DNA from: Legionella gresilensis | Lineage (GTDB): Bacteria; Pseudomonadota; Gammaproteobacteria; Legionellales; Legionellaceae | Length of the DNA stretch: 64,000 nt | Assembly (NCBI RefSeq): GCF_900639865.1 | Contig: NZ_CAAAHX010000013.1 | Span: 34,818-98,817 of the forward strand | Direction of reading: 5' to 3' | Shown: one piece after another, positions 53,929 to 62,641 of the stretch | How the letters are laid out: each line of letters starts with the position of its first letter | Numbering within the stretch: position 1 is the first letter of the stretch | Program-made: the position numbers and the translations under genes | The notes under the pieces: generated by a model | The model's database searches: none | The model's input: only the letters and a program-made list of their open reading frames with translations | What the model was told of the DNA's origin: nothing

Positions 53929-55380
53929 ATGAAAAATGATAAACAAGCATTATTCTCTTGGTTGTTTGATGAAGTTTATCAGGCTAAAGCCTCTCTTAAA
54001 TATGATATTAAACAAACAGAAATCCGCTTTCAAAAAGAAATTATGCAGGACTGGCAAAATACACCTGTGCAAAAGCAATCAGCTTTAGAGTTCTGTATCG
54101 CATTAATTAAGCTATACACAGAATTATTAGCAATTTTCAAAGCGAATACAGCAATTGAAGTAACGCCGCCATCTTATACTTACGAAAATGAGCCTCTGAA
54201 TTGTTATTTAAGGATTCAGCAATTAAGGCAGAAATTATTTGAAGGAATTTTATCTTTACAAGAAGAAGCTGTCCTTATTAATGAATTACTCTTTTTTTAT
54301 AAGAATTTAAAGTCATTATTAATAGAACACTTAGAAATTGGAAACGATACTTATCTACCTAAAAGTATTTATTTAAAAAAATTAATTCAGGCCACTGCGA
54401 CGGAAGATTGGTTGTTAGCTTTAGTTGAATTTGCTAATGAGATAAGAGGAGACATTATAAGTTTCCAAAATCAGCTAGCTAACTTGACTAAAGATGAGTT
54501 ATTGATACTTGATCAAAAATTAATGAAGCAAGAATTTATTGCTTTAAATAACAGTATTTTCTTTTTTAAAATTAATCCTGGTTATTTATATACAGAGGCT
54601 ATTCACCCAGAAAAATTAATTTCTATAAAGGCCAGGTTAAAATTTTTATATAATTTGATTGAGCTGCTGCAATTTTTTTCTAGTCAATTATTAAAACAAC
54701 GTGGTTTGCAAGCTGAATATGATTATTTATTTCATGGTGATGAAATTCCGCCTGGTATTAATATAGATGTGAATAATAAAGACCGAGACTTAATTGTAAA
54801 AGCACTTAAATCCTGGCGATTAAATTACGCAAACTTACGTATGGATACCTCTGAAAGTCAGTTGGGAGAGATATTTCGTGCTTATAAATTTTGGTTTAAT
54901 CCAGTTAGTCTTATTGATTCAATAATGAGTTTTTATGCAAAAGTTACTAGTAATAAAACGAATATAGAAGGAAAAAATCTATTTCTGAAACAATTAAATT
55001 TATTCTATCATCAGTTGACTACTACAGAATGTTTAGATTTGTATGGTTATTTTTCTAATAAAGATACTAATTATTTAATGCGTACATTGCTTGCATCTTA
55101 TAAAGGACACAATCTTTTATCTAGGCCTTTATCTACTTTTGAAAAGGAAGCTGTATTTAACGTTTATACAATCATATATATAGTGATGGATACCCTACGA
55201 GAAGAACTTAAGAATAGGCATATTGTTACAGCCGCCTATGAACACAATATTGACAATAAAATATTAACTCCAGGAAGACGTAATTTACAGGCGCTACAAC
55301 GTATACTTGAGATTTATTGTGAACAACCATTAGCAAGCTCAGAAGCTTTGGAAGAACTATTTGCAATATTAGAAAATTAA
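53929..55380 (+). CDS. Hypothetical helical protein
   Basis: A 483-residue protein, start ATG 53929 with GGAGG nine bases upstream. It is predicted almost all alpha-helical, with leucine-rich amphipathic helices (LEFCIALIKLYTELLAIF, RLKFLYNLIELLQFFSSQLL). Charged turns and short aromatic runs separate them. It has no signal peptide, membrane segment or recognised domain. The terminal ALEELFAILEN is acidic. Its size and lone position on the plus strand leave its role open; a cytosolic scaffold or an effector is possible. Confidence 0.55.
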   Translation: MKNDKQALFSWLFDEVYQAKASLKYDIKQTEIRFQKEIMQDWQNTPVQKQSALEFCIALIKLYTELLAIFKANTAIEVTPPSYTYENEPLNCYLRIQQLRQKLFEGILSLQEEAVLINELLFFYKNLKSLLIEHLEIGNDTYLPKSIYLKKLIQATATEDWLLALVEFANEIRGDIISFQNQLANLTKDELLILDQKLMKQEFIALNNSIFFFKINPGYLYTEAIHPEKLISIKARLKFLYNLIELLQFFSSQLLKQRGLQAEYDYLFHGDEIPPGINIDVNNKDRDLIVKALKSWRLNYANLRMDTSESQLGEIFRAYKFWFNPVSLIDSIMSFYAKVTSNKTNIEGKNLFLKQLNLFYHQLTTTECLDLYGYFSNKDTNYLMRTLLASYKGHNLLSRPLSTFEKEAVFNVYTIIYIVMDTLREELKNRHIVTAAYEHNIDNKILTPGRRNLQALQRILEIYCEQPLASSEALEELFAILEN

Positions 55381-55535
55381 TGGCCTCTTTAGTTATATTT
55401 AATCTGGATCCTGTATAAATGCTTCGCATTTCACGGGATAACGTTCGTTAAGCGACACAAGGAGATTTTATCTCTTTTATGTCAAACTCATGTTATTTAT
55501 TTTAAGGTTACTAGTTTTATTAATTGGTAAGTAAA

Positions 55536-55681
55536 TAGACTTCTTTGGAAACTCGCTACAGAGAGTGCAGTGCGAGAAGACACGAGGCTCAGAACTGGAA
55601 TGTACACATGAGTACATAAGGATTCAAGCACTGTATCGACAAAGCAATGAGCCGCTATAGTAGAGTTTCCGAAGAAGTCTA
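55536..55681. repeat. MITE-like repeat element, copy C
   Basis: 146 bases with inverted ends TAGACTTCTTTGGAAACTC (55536-55554) and GAGTTTCCGAAGAAGTCTA (55663-55681), 18 of 19 matching. The interior holds GGCTCAGAA, TGTACACATGAGTACAT and ATTCAAGC; architecture and length resemble copies A and B read in the other direction, but the ends belong to a different terminal type. It ends five bases before the stop of the hypothetical gene at 55686. It occupies nearly half of a 305-base gap. Confidence 0.65.
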
Positions 55682-55685
55682 ATAA

Positions 55686-56594
55686 TTATCCTTGGAATTT
55701 ATTGCTAGGTGCAGCAATGTCTTGCGATTTTCCTTTTTCCTTGTCGCTCATACTCTTTTCTTTTTCAAATAGACCAAGCTTATGATAATAATCTACTCTG
55801 ATTCTGGCAGCAGGATCACCACTTTCTAAGACACTGACTATTTTGTAAGCTTCTCTAGAGCGAGTATTTATTCGGGCAAGCTGCTCTGTTTTAGGAAATG
55901 ATCTATTATCTTGCACTAAATAAGTTGATGTTCTTGATAAACAAAAGCGAGCTGATTCATGTGCGGTGATTTCTTCCATCGTTTTTGCCATTATAGCTTG
56001 GTTTCCTAATACCTTGCCTTTATATCTTTTCCCTTTGAAATCAACTAATTGCCTTTCTTCTTCTGCACCTATAACAAGTGGAACTTTCTTAGTATTACCA
56101 ATTTCGATTGCTTGCAGATAAGGTTTTAGACAATCCACACTTTGCAGTTCTGCACGAAATGCAGGGCGCTCTGCCCATATGCCCCCGCCCATAGAACATG
56201 AGATTGCCAATGCTTCGTCATTACCCATACGGGCTATAAGGCTTGCTGCTTCCTTTTCTGTGCAATTTCTTTTAATCACTTCGGTTACAGCCGGCGATAA
56301 ACTAGAAACACCGGGTTTTGTCATATATACTTGATTATCATGCTCAGGATGTTTTTTAAAATACCCCATCCACGGTGCCCAAATCCCTTCTATACCACTA
56401 TTTTTACCTGAAGATTTATAAAATGGATAGACTACGCTTGAATTTCCTTGTATTACTGTGAGGTCACGTGCGGCTGTTTCGTAAACAGTAATTAATCCAT
56501 TTTGGCTATTAAATTTATACATAATGCCCCCCATTCCATCTGAGGTTATATAATTAATTATAGCATGAGGGAGGTTTGGTAATTTTTTTGGCAA
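55686..56594 (-). CDS. Hypothetical protein; candidate effector
   Basis: A 302-residue soluble protein of unknown family. ITSDGMGGIMYKFNSQNGLI and GIEGIWAPWMGYFKKHPEH are distinctive aromatic/Gly-rich stretches. ALAISCSMGGGIWAERPAF holds a Ser/Cys-rich segment, with CSMGG resembling a nucleophile elbow only loosely. EEERQLVDFKGKRYKGKVLG and CLSRTSTYLVQDNRSF follow. The C terminus is charged (KEKSMSDKEKGKSQDIAAPS), like many type IV-secreted proteins, but not diagnostic. No signal peptide. Confidence 0.5.
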   Translation of the reverse strand: MPKKLPNLPHAIINYITSDGMGGIMYKFNSQNGLITVYETAARDLTVIQGNSSVVYPFYKSSGKNSGIEGIWAPWMGYFKKHPEHDNQVYMTKPGVSSLSPAVTEVIKRNCTEKEAASLIARMGNDEALAISCSMGGGIWAERPAFRAELQSVDCLKPYLQAIEIGNTKKVPLVIGAEEERQLVDFKGKRYKGKVLGNQAIMAKTMEEITAHESARFCLSRTSTYLVQDNRSFPKTEQLARINTRSREAYKIVSVLESGDPAARIRVDYYHKLGLFEKEKSMSDKEKGKSQDIAAPSNKFQG

Positions 56595-56641
56595 TCTATG
56601 TGGTTTTTTAACATTACTGCTTTAGTTAGCAAATTTTTTTA

Positions 56642-58651
56642 TTAATGAGCTACATAAGGATAACGACTTAAATCCATTTGATAAAATTGCCGCAATTCAT
56701 TTAGCATTACTGCGGCAGGAGATCGCTTAGCAAAATTACTATTTAAATCATCTGTCCAATAACCAGTTTTTAACTGTAAAATAACAGGTATATAGTAATT
56801 ATCATTTGGATATAGGGCCAAAAGCCAATCATCTTTAATGATTCCATACTGTTTCATGGCATTTATAGTAGCAAATTTATCTTTACGAATTTCTAAATAA
56901 GTTGTCATTGGATTAACTTGATAAAGCTCGCGTACATACTTAATTATTTTATCTGGTGTGGGAGCTAGATTAGGTAGCATACCGCTTTCTAGCATAATAG
57001 CTCGGTGGGGCGGGGGCAGTGTCTTACCTAAAATAGTATCTAATAAAGAAATACCATCTGCTTTTTCCTTTAAATTAAGATTAAAGAACTTAGCAATAGT
57101 AGGCGCAATATCAATCAATGCTACTTGTATAGGAATTATTTTAGGAATAGTGATTAACTTATTATTCGCAAAAATTTTAAACCCCAGTATACATAGATGT
57201 TGCCCTGGACTTAATAAATCAGTTCCATGTCCAGAACTTTTCTGTAACTCTGTATCCGTTTTTTTATTAATATAATGAATAAATTGACTGGCATTTTGGC
57301 CCTGATACCGTTGTGGGTCTGTTTCCCGCGAGCCCTGGTTATATAAAACTTCACCATGATCACTTAATAAAATGATAAAACTATTAGTTAAAGCCCCATT
57401 TTGCGCAAGAAATTTAAGTAATCTTCCTACTTGTTGATCAACTTGGCTTACAGCTGCTTTATATAAAACTTCACGATGATTAATATCAAACTCATCTTGC
57501 ACAATCTTGGGTGACGAAATTGCCCAAGCATATGGCCAATGTGGTAGCGTAAAATGAACAGCTAAAAACATTGGCTTACTATTATTTTTAGTAGCTAAAA
57601 TGTGCTCTAGCTCTAAGCTAAAGGTTCTAGGATAATAAGAAAAGTGACCAGCGCGATTTGCATAGTTATAGGGAAACAACCATTTAGTTAAACGAAAGTT
57701 AATTAATAAATTGCTTAAAGGCATATCATAAAATGAACCTATTAGGGTTTCATTAACGCCAATACGGGGGCCAATAATTTTGTCAAAGCCAAACTCTTTT
57801 CCTAAATTATTAAATCGTCTATCATCGGTAGCAAATAGAGTTTGATACCCTGCTTGCTTTAAATTCCAGGCAAAGCTAGCCATATACTTAATACCATCGA
57901 TAGGATATAAGTTCTCGCGGGCATGATGATGCAAAGGATACAGGCCAGTTAGTATAGTAGTCCAGGCTGCATAAGTACGACCTAGTGGACTTATCGTTTT
58001 AGAAAAATACACACTTTCATGCAAAAATTTATATAAATTTGGCGTAGATTGCCTATTAACTTGAGCTGGATTTAATGAGTCTATACCAATAATAATAAGG
58101 TTAGGTTCTATGTGAGTTAAATTCGTTTTATTTCGTGAAACTTGGGAAATGCCAAGCAAGAAAACAATGATTGCTAATAGAGTTCCCCACCAAGGATATT
58201 TATAGAGAAACTGAACTAAAGCGATAAGACTAAGAATAGTAAGACTAATTAAGCTACCAACCATTAAGGTATTTAAAAAAATAGTTGAAAATTCTGGTAA
58301 AAAGATACGACTAAATTTGCTTAAAGGGAAAAAATAACAATTAAGGGTAATTAAAGCAGTAAGGGTTAGCGTATAAATAACGATTTCCCAGTTTTCAATT
58401 ATTTTTTTCCTAGAGGCAAATCGCGCAACGCCCCACAATAAGCTTGTTTGAAGAAATGATAAAAAGATATAAAGAAGTAATTGAATAAATATAACCGCTA
58501 ATAATTCTATATAAACTTCAAGAGGGTAGATAACTGCTTGAGTAAAACTACTGCTCTTTTTAAAAATGAAAAGAAATTGTAGAAAAATAAAAACCAGATT
58601 ATAAACAAAAAAATTACTTACATGCTTTTTAAATTGAAATGGTTTATTCAC
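56642..58651 (-). CDS. Inner-membrane sulfatase/alkaline-phosphatase superfamily protein
   Basis: A 669-residue protein with five N-terminal membrane helices (to about residue 170) and a periplasmic sulfatase-superfamily domain. IIGIDSLNPAQVNRQ supplies the first metal Asp. GRTYAAWTTILTGLYPLHHH holds the nucleophile candidate Thr, as in phosphoethanolamine or lipoteichoic-acid-type transferases. IILLSDHGE and SSGHGTDLLSPGQHL supply further metal-binding Asp/His residues. The architecture resembles YejM/LtaS-like and OpgB-like enzymes. It could transfer or hydrolyse a phospho-substituent on envelope glycolipids; the substrate cannot be read. It starts eight bases inside the end of the upstream DUF547 gene. 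Confidence 0.85.
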   Translation of the reverse strand: MNKPFQFKKHVSNFFVYNLVFIFLQFLFIFKKSSSFTQAVIYPLEVYIELLAVIFIQLLLYIFLSFLQTSLLWGVARFASRKKIIENWEIVIYTLTLTALITLNCYFFPLSKFSRIFLPEFSTIFLNTLMVGSLISLTILSLIALVQFLYKYPWWGTLLAIIVFLLGISQVSRNKTNLTHIEPNLIIIGIDSLNPAQVNRQSTPNLYKFLHESVYFSKTISPLGRTYAAWTTILTGLYPLHHHARENLYPIDGIKYMASFAWNLKQAGYQTLFATDDRRFNNLGKEFGFDKIIGPRIGVNETLIGSFYDMPLSNLLINFRLTKWLFPYNYANRAGHFSYYPRTFSLELEHILATKNNSKPMFLAVHFTLPHWPYAWAISSPKIVQDEFDINHREVLYKAAVSQVDQQVGRLLKFLAQNGALTNSFIILLSDHGEVLYNQGSRETDPQRYQGQNASQFIHYINKKTDTELQKSSGHGTDLLSPGQHLCILGFKIFANNKLITIPKIIPIQVALIDIAPTIAKFFNLNLKEKADGISLLDTILGKTLPPPHRAIMLESGMLPNLAPTPDKIIKYVRELYQVNPMTTYLEIRKDKFATINAMKQYGIIKDDWLLALYPNDNYYIPVILQLKTGYWTDDLNSNFAKRSPAAVMLNELRQFYQMDLSRYPYVAH

Positions 58652-59492
58652 GAGTATTTGTGATTGTGGTGTTTAAATGCCAGTTATAAACGTAACCATC
58701 AATGCTATTAATGTGTTTTAGCTGATTACATAAAGGCTCTTTAGCAAACTGCTTTAAATGTTTAAGTATATCTTGGGTAGTGCCACCAAAATCTTCTGCA
58801 AACCATTCATAGATTTTAGATACAATTAATGCGCCTTCAATAACCTGCACACCACGTAATGAATTAATATAATTAGAGGCGGCTAGATTAAGTTGATTAT
58901 CTATTAATGAACCTTCATAGGCATTTTTGCTTAAATTTGCTGCGCCAATTGAGCCATTATTCAGTGCGTATAAAATTCGAGGATCATTCCATATAGGACG
59001 TATGATGCGATTTTGAATATCATCGAGTGATAAAGGTATATTGTTAACAGTTATTAATTTTGCTCCCCAGGGTCCTATACTAAACAAGCCAGGCGAAATA
59101 TTAATTTCCTCAATACTAGTTACCGGATAATAGCTTGCAACTGTTTGGACAATAAGTGCATTATAGAGATTAAGCCAATAAGCCAGCTGTTCATTGCGAT
59201 TATAAGTACTGATATCAATATGGCTTAATTCACTAATGTAATGCTTAAGTAAATTTAAATCTGTATCTGTTATATGTGGATAGTCTACTAAATTAATCCC
59301 TTCTTCATTAGTCATGACTCTTTTATTAAGAAAAGTCTGCCAATCATTATGTGCAATTGTTGCTGTTGATAAGGGGTTAAAAACCTGCCAAATACTCCAT
59401 AAGTTTTTAGTAGTTGCAGCAAAAGTGATATTTGCTACAAATAGCAAAGATAGCATGACAGTGATGATTCGATAAGAAAGAAGTCTAATCAT
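58644..59492 (-). CDS. DUF547 periplasmic protein
   Basis: A 282-residue protein with a signal peptide (LLSLLFVANITFAAT) and the DUF547 core: WQTFLNKRVMTNEEGINLVDY, AYWLNLYNALIVQTVASYY, LSLDDIQNRIIRPIWNDPRI. YALNNGSIGAANLSKNAYEG matches the HYALNCASxxCP region but has lost the usual Cys and the nearby Pro, and reads SIGA. YEWFAEDFGG is the last conserved element. Its biochemical role is unknown across the family. It overlaps the sulfatase-family gene (8 bases) and recR (8 bases), so all three are coupled, though recR has an unrelated role. Confidence 0.85.
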   Translation of the reverse strand: MIRLLSYRIITVMLSLLFVANITFAATTKNLWSIWQVFNPLSTATIAHNDWQTFLNKRVMTNEEGINLVDYPHITDTDLNLLKHYISELSHIDISTYNRNEQLAYWLNLYNALIVQTVASYYPVTSIEEINISPGLFSIGPWGAKLITVNNIPLSLDDIQNRIIRPIWNDPRILYALNNGSIGAANLSKNAYEGSLIDNQLNLAASNYINSLRGVQVIEGALIVSKIYEWFAEDFGGTTQDILKHLKQFAKEPLCNQLKHINSIDGYVYNWHLNTTITNTRE

Positions 59493-60084
59493 TTAATTCA
59501 GCACGATTTCGAAGGGCACTACTAATAGTTATTCCATCCATGAATTCTAGTTCGCCGCCAGAAGGAATTCCATGCGCTAGTTGACTTACTTTTATAGAAT
59601 GGGGACGTAGCAGCTCAGAAATAAAATGAGTTGTTGTTTGACCTTCAATAGAAGGGCTTAAAGCTAAGATAACTTCTTTAATTCCTTCAGACAAAATCAA
59701 ATTTTCTAAACGTGGTAAGCCAATTTCATCTGGGCCAATCCCATCTAAAGGGGATATTTTTCCCATCAATACAAAATAACCGCCTCTATATGCATCGCTT
59801 TGCTCAATTGCTAAGACATCTGCCGGATTTTCAACAATACAAAGAACAGATAAATCACGCTCCTTATCCTGACATAAAAGACATAACTCATCTTCTGTAT
59901 AATTATTACAACGCTGGCAATGTTTAATTGCTTCCATAGCATATTGCAAACAAGCAGCAAGATGTAAGCCTCGCTGGCGTTGGCGTTGGCGTTGTAATAA
60001 ATGATAGGCCATCCGCTGGGCAGAGCGAGGGCCTATACCGGGTAAGCAGCGCAAAGCAGTAATGAGCTGATTTAATGCATCCAT
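59485..60084 (-). CDS. recR: Recombination mediator RecR
   Basis: RecR, 199 residues, loads RecA at gaps with RecF/RecO. The helix-hairpin-helix LPGIGPRSAQRMAYHLL is followed by the zinc ribbon CQRCNNYTEDELCLLC. The Toprim domain contains LCIVENPADVLAIEQS. FMDGITISSALRNRAEL is the Walker-B-like C-terminal part. A tandem RQRQRQR sequence after the first motif is a small in-frame repeat in the DNA (GGCGTT units, 59977-59994). It is the third gene of the dnaX-ybaB-recR cluster. Confidence 0.96.
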   Translation of the reverse strand: MDALNQLITALRCLPGIGPRSAQRMAYHLLQRQRQRQRGLHLAACLQYAMEAIKHCQRCNNYTEDELCLLCQDKERDLSVLCIVENPADVLAIEQSDAYRGGYFVLMGKISPLDGIGPDEIGLPRLENLILSEGIKEVILALSPSIEGQTTTHFISELLRPHSIKVSQLAHGIPSGGELEFMDGITISSALRNRAELND

Positions 60085-60092
60085 TCTACCAA

Positions 60093-60428
60093 TTATTCCT
60101 TATCATCCTGCATAAAATCAGTAGGAATGTTTAGCCCAGCTGTAAGTTGACTAATTTTTTCTTTAGATGCTTTTTCAACTTTACGAACAGCATCATTAAC
60201 TGCTGCAGCAACTAAATCTTCAATTAACTCTATGTCTTCTTCCGCTAAAGAAGGTTTAATAGTTACTTTAAGCACATCATGACGCCCATTCATTTCCACA
60301 ACGACCATGCCGCTACCAGCTTCACCACGTACTTGTAGTTTAGTAAGTTGCTCTTGAGCTTCTTGCATGCGTTGTTGCATTTTTTGTGCTTCTTTCATTA
60401 AATTCGCTAAATTTTGATTCATATCCAT
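60093..60428 (-). CDS. ybaB: YbaB/EbfC nucleoid-associated protein
   Basis: A 111-residue YbaB/EbfC-family DNA-binding protein. [20 protein letters not shown] is the N-terminal coiled helix, and [23 protein letters not shown] the conserved sheet. [21 protein letters not shown] is the second helix. It forms tweezer-like dimers on DNA. The first ATG has GAGG eight bases upstream. It sits between dnaX and recR, the conserved dnaX-ybaB-recR order, eight bases before recR. Confidence 0.95.
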   Translation of the reverse strand: MDMNQNLANLMKEAQKMQQRMQEAQEQLTKLQVRGEAGSGMVVVEMNGRHDVLKVTIKPSLAEEDIELIEDLVAAAVNDAVRKVEKASKEKISQLTAGLNIPTDFMQDDKE

Positions 60429-60473
60429 GTAAAAAACCTCACAGTTATGGTTATTTAATAATTATAATTGATC

Positions 60474-62159
60474 TTAACGTGGTTCAATAGAATTTTTGAC
60501 CAATTCTGCTGAAAATTCTTGCTTTAAGCTCTTTAAAAAGGGATCTTGTTCTAAACTTAACTCTGCTTCTTGTAGACTTTGGGTATAAGCTGCGCTTTTT
60601 TGAAGCGCTGGTGACGCTTGCACTTCGCTAAAATCAAAGCTAAGTTTAATCGTTTGCCGGTAATATGTCGATAATGCTTGCTCAATACGTTGAATAATAT
60701 TTGGGGTAAAAAGAGAACGGTGTCCCTTATTGACACGTAATTTAACCTCACCTGCAGATTTACCAACCATTTCAGCATTTTCAGTCGCTGTTTGTGCTAA
60801 ACCTGTTAATTGAATTTTCTGCAGTATTGTACTCCAATCTTCGGTTACATCAGAAGGTATTGCCTTTATAGGCATTTCTGCAGGTTTAGTAGTGTTGTCA
60901 GAAGCCACTACTTTTTTAGGTGTTTCTATAGGTTTAGTACTAAATGGTATATCTTCTTTTGAAATGGGGTCTAACCTATTATCTTCTTCAGATACTTGTT
61001 TATTAATTGTAGGAGAAGATATATCTTGCTTATTGTTATAGCTCAGTTCGTGAGCTAATGTTGGTATAGGTATGGTATCTACAGGTTTAAAAGTACACAT
61101 ACGTAAAATAGCCATTTCAAAGCCAATAGTTAAGGTAGGTGCTAGATGAATTTCTTCTGTACTTTTAATACCAATTTGATAGAAAAGTTGAATATCTTCT
61201 GGGTTAAATTGCTCTGCTAGCGCTTTAAGTTCAGGTGAATAATTACTTGAGGGATTATTCGCGGGTAAATGTTGAATAAGCGTTATATTATGTAAATAAG
61301 ATAGAAGTTCATCGAGAACAAAACTGAACTGGCCACCTTCTTTACCTATTTGTCGGCTAATTTGAATCAATTGACAAGCATCTAATTTTGTTAAGGCTTG
61401 TAAAATTTGTAATGCGTAATCTTGTTGAGTATAGCCTAAAATACTTCTAACTTCTTCAGCAGTTAATGTAGAAGCAGAACTTGCTAGAGCTTGATCAAGT
61501 AAGCTTAAAGCATCTCGCATACTTCCCTGTGCTGACTTTGCTAAGAGGTAAAGTGCTTCTTCTTCATAAGTATGATTTTCTGCTTCCATAATTACTTTAA
61601 GCTGGTTAACAATCGTTTCTGGTGAAAGATGTTTAAGATTAAATTGTAAGCAGCGGGAAAGAACAGTAATAGGTAATTTTTGTGGATCAGTCGTTGCTAG
61701 TAAAAATTTAACATGCTCTGGTGGCTCTTCTAATGTTTTAAGCAACGCATTAAAGCTATGCTGAGACAACATATGAACTTCATCAATAAGATATATCTTA
61801 TAACGCCCTATGGTAGGTGCATATTGAACATTTTCAAGTAACTCACGTGTATCTTCAACACGGGTTTTAGAGGCAGCATCAATTTCTATTAGATCAAGAA
61901 AGCGTCCTTGTTCAACGGCTATACAAGCTTCACACTTTAAGCAGGGATCAGCACTCACTCCTTTTTCACAATTAAGTGCTTTTGCTATAAGACGAGCTAT
62001 ACTAGTTTTGCCGACCCCACGAGTACCTGTAAAAAGATAAGCATGATGTAAGCGCTGTTGATTAAGCGAATTAATTAACGCTTTATTAATATGATCTTGG
62101 CCAACCAATTGCAAGAAGGTACGCGGTCGCCATTTACGTGCTAACGCAAGATAGCTCAT
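60474..62159 (-). CDS. dnaX: DNA polymerase III subunit tau (DnaX)
   Basis: The clamp-loader ATPase, 561 residues. Walker A is GTRGVGKTS near residue 45, with the zinc module CEKGVSADPCLKCEAC. Walker B is YLIDEVHML, the arginine-finger segment is LSRCLQFNLKHLS, and FVLDELLSYLHNITL is in domain III. Beyond residue 370 a linker rich in Pro/Lys/Thr leads to the tau-specific region (LSFDFSEVQASPALQ), which contacts polymerase and helicase. At codons 415-416 six A precede a hairpin and an immediate -1 frame stop, so a shorter gamma form of about 420 residues could also be made. The start abuts the SRP RNA gene. Confidence 0.95.
   Translation of the reverse strand: MSYLALARKWRPRTFLQLVGQDHINKALINSLNQQRLHHAYLFTGTRGVGKTSIARLIAKALNCEKGVSADPCLKCEACIAVEQGRFLDLIEIDAASKTRVEDTRELLENVQYAPTIGRYKIYLIDEVHMLSQHSFNALLKTLEEPPEHVKFLLATTDPQKLPITVLSRCLQFNLKHLSPETIVNQLKVIMEAENHTYEEEALYLLAKSAQGSMRDALSLLDQALASSASTLTAEEVRSILGYTQQDYALQILQALTKLDACQLIQISRQIGKEGGQFSFVLDELLSYLHNITLIQHLPANNPSSNYSPELKALAEQFNPEDIQLFYQIGIKSTEEIHLAPTLTIGFEMAILRMCTFKPVDTIPIPTLAHELSYNNKQDISSPTINKQVSEEDNRLDPISKEDIPFSTKPIETPKKVVASDNTTKPAEMPIKAIPSDVTEDWSTILQKIQLTGLAQTATENAEMVGKSAGEVKLRVNKGHRSLFTPNIIQRIEQALSTYYRQTIKLSFDFSEVQASPALQKSAAYTQSLQEAELSLEQDPFLKSLKQEFSAELVKNSIEPR
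60888..60917 (-). promoter_or_regulatory. Possible dnaX -1 frameshift site with hairpin
   Basis: On the minus strand, AAAAAA (60912-60917) occurs in frame as Lys-Lys (codons 415-416). It is directly followed by AGTAGTG and CACTACT (60906-60912 and 60888-60894), a perfect 7-base hairpin with an 11-base loop that overlaps the last A. Slipping back by one base would read Ser-Ser-Gly-Phe and then TGA, giving a protein of about 420 residues. E. coli makes gamma in the same region of dnaX. Here the heptamer is not the ideal A-AAA-AAG, and the hairpin is closer than usual. Confidence 0.4.
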
Positions 62160-62179
62160 AGGTATTCATCAGTTAGGGC

Positions 62180-62289
62180 GGCAGCTCTAAGAGCCACACC
62201 TCGGCGCCCGCATCGATTGTTACCGCTGCTCCCTTCCAGGCCTGACGGGGTTCACAATCTAGCGTCGCGAGGGGACCCATAGAGCCACC
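62180..62289 (-). ncRNA. ffs: 4.5S signal recognition particle RNA
   Basis: The minus strand contains GTGAACCCCGTCAGGC and CTGGAAGGGAGCAGCGG, the invariant SRP-RNA apical loop and symmetric/asymmetric internal loops that bind Ffh. The outer ends pair: GGTGGCTCT at the 5' end with AGAGCTGCC at the 3' end (nine pairs, two of them G-U). This fixes the RNA at about 110 nt, the usual bacterial small-type SRP RNA. The exact processed ends may differ by a few bases. It lies 20 bases upstream of dnaX on the same strand. Confidence 0.95.
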
Positions 62290-62641
62290 ATGATCGAGTC
62301 ATGAAGATTAACAAAGAAAAAGGTGGATTACCAGTAAATAATTAATTTTTTCAGAATAAGTTCTTTTAACTTTAAAACATTAAGCATGCATACATAAAGG
62401 TATTTATTATTAAAATAATATAGTAATTAAGACTATTTAAATATAATCTAATCAGCCTTAATTGTTTTTCTAAAGGTATATAGCATCAGGTCTTGAGCTC
62501 GTCTTATTGAGTTAAATTGATGCAAATTAACCAGAAAAGCACTAACATCTATTAATTTTATTGCCAATGATTAAAAATAGAGCTAAATTTGCCGCTTTTA
62601 ATAATAATGGTTCCCTAAGCCGTTTTTATCAATTTAACTTT
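62290..62641. other. AT-rich gap between SRP RNA and MFS gene
   Basis: About 350 bases holding the divergent promoters of the SRP RNA gene and the transporter gene. In-frame TTG (62561) and ATG (62567) starts lie at its downstream end. No stable hairpin, repeat or supported ORF is seen. Sequence is strongly AT-rich with several T/A runs. No near-consensus -35/-10 pair was found for either gene. Confidence 0.4.

Noticed and set aside
59977..59994. RQRQRQR run in recR as a frameshift or expansion defect
   Set aside because: The GGCGTT units are in frame and the protein keeps all RecR motifs, so it is a harmless short repeat.
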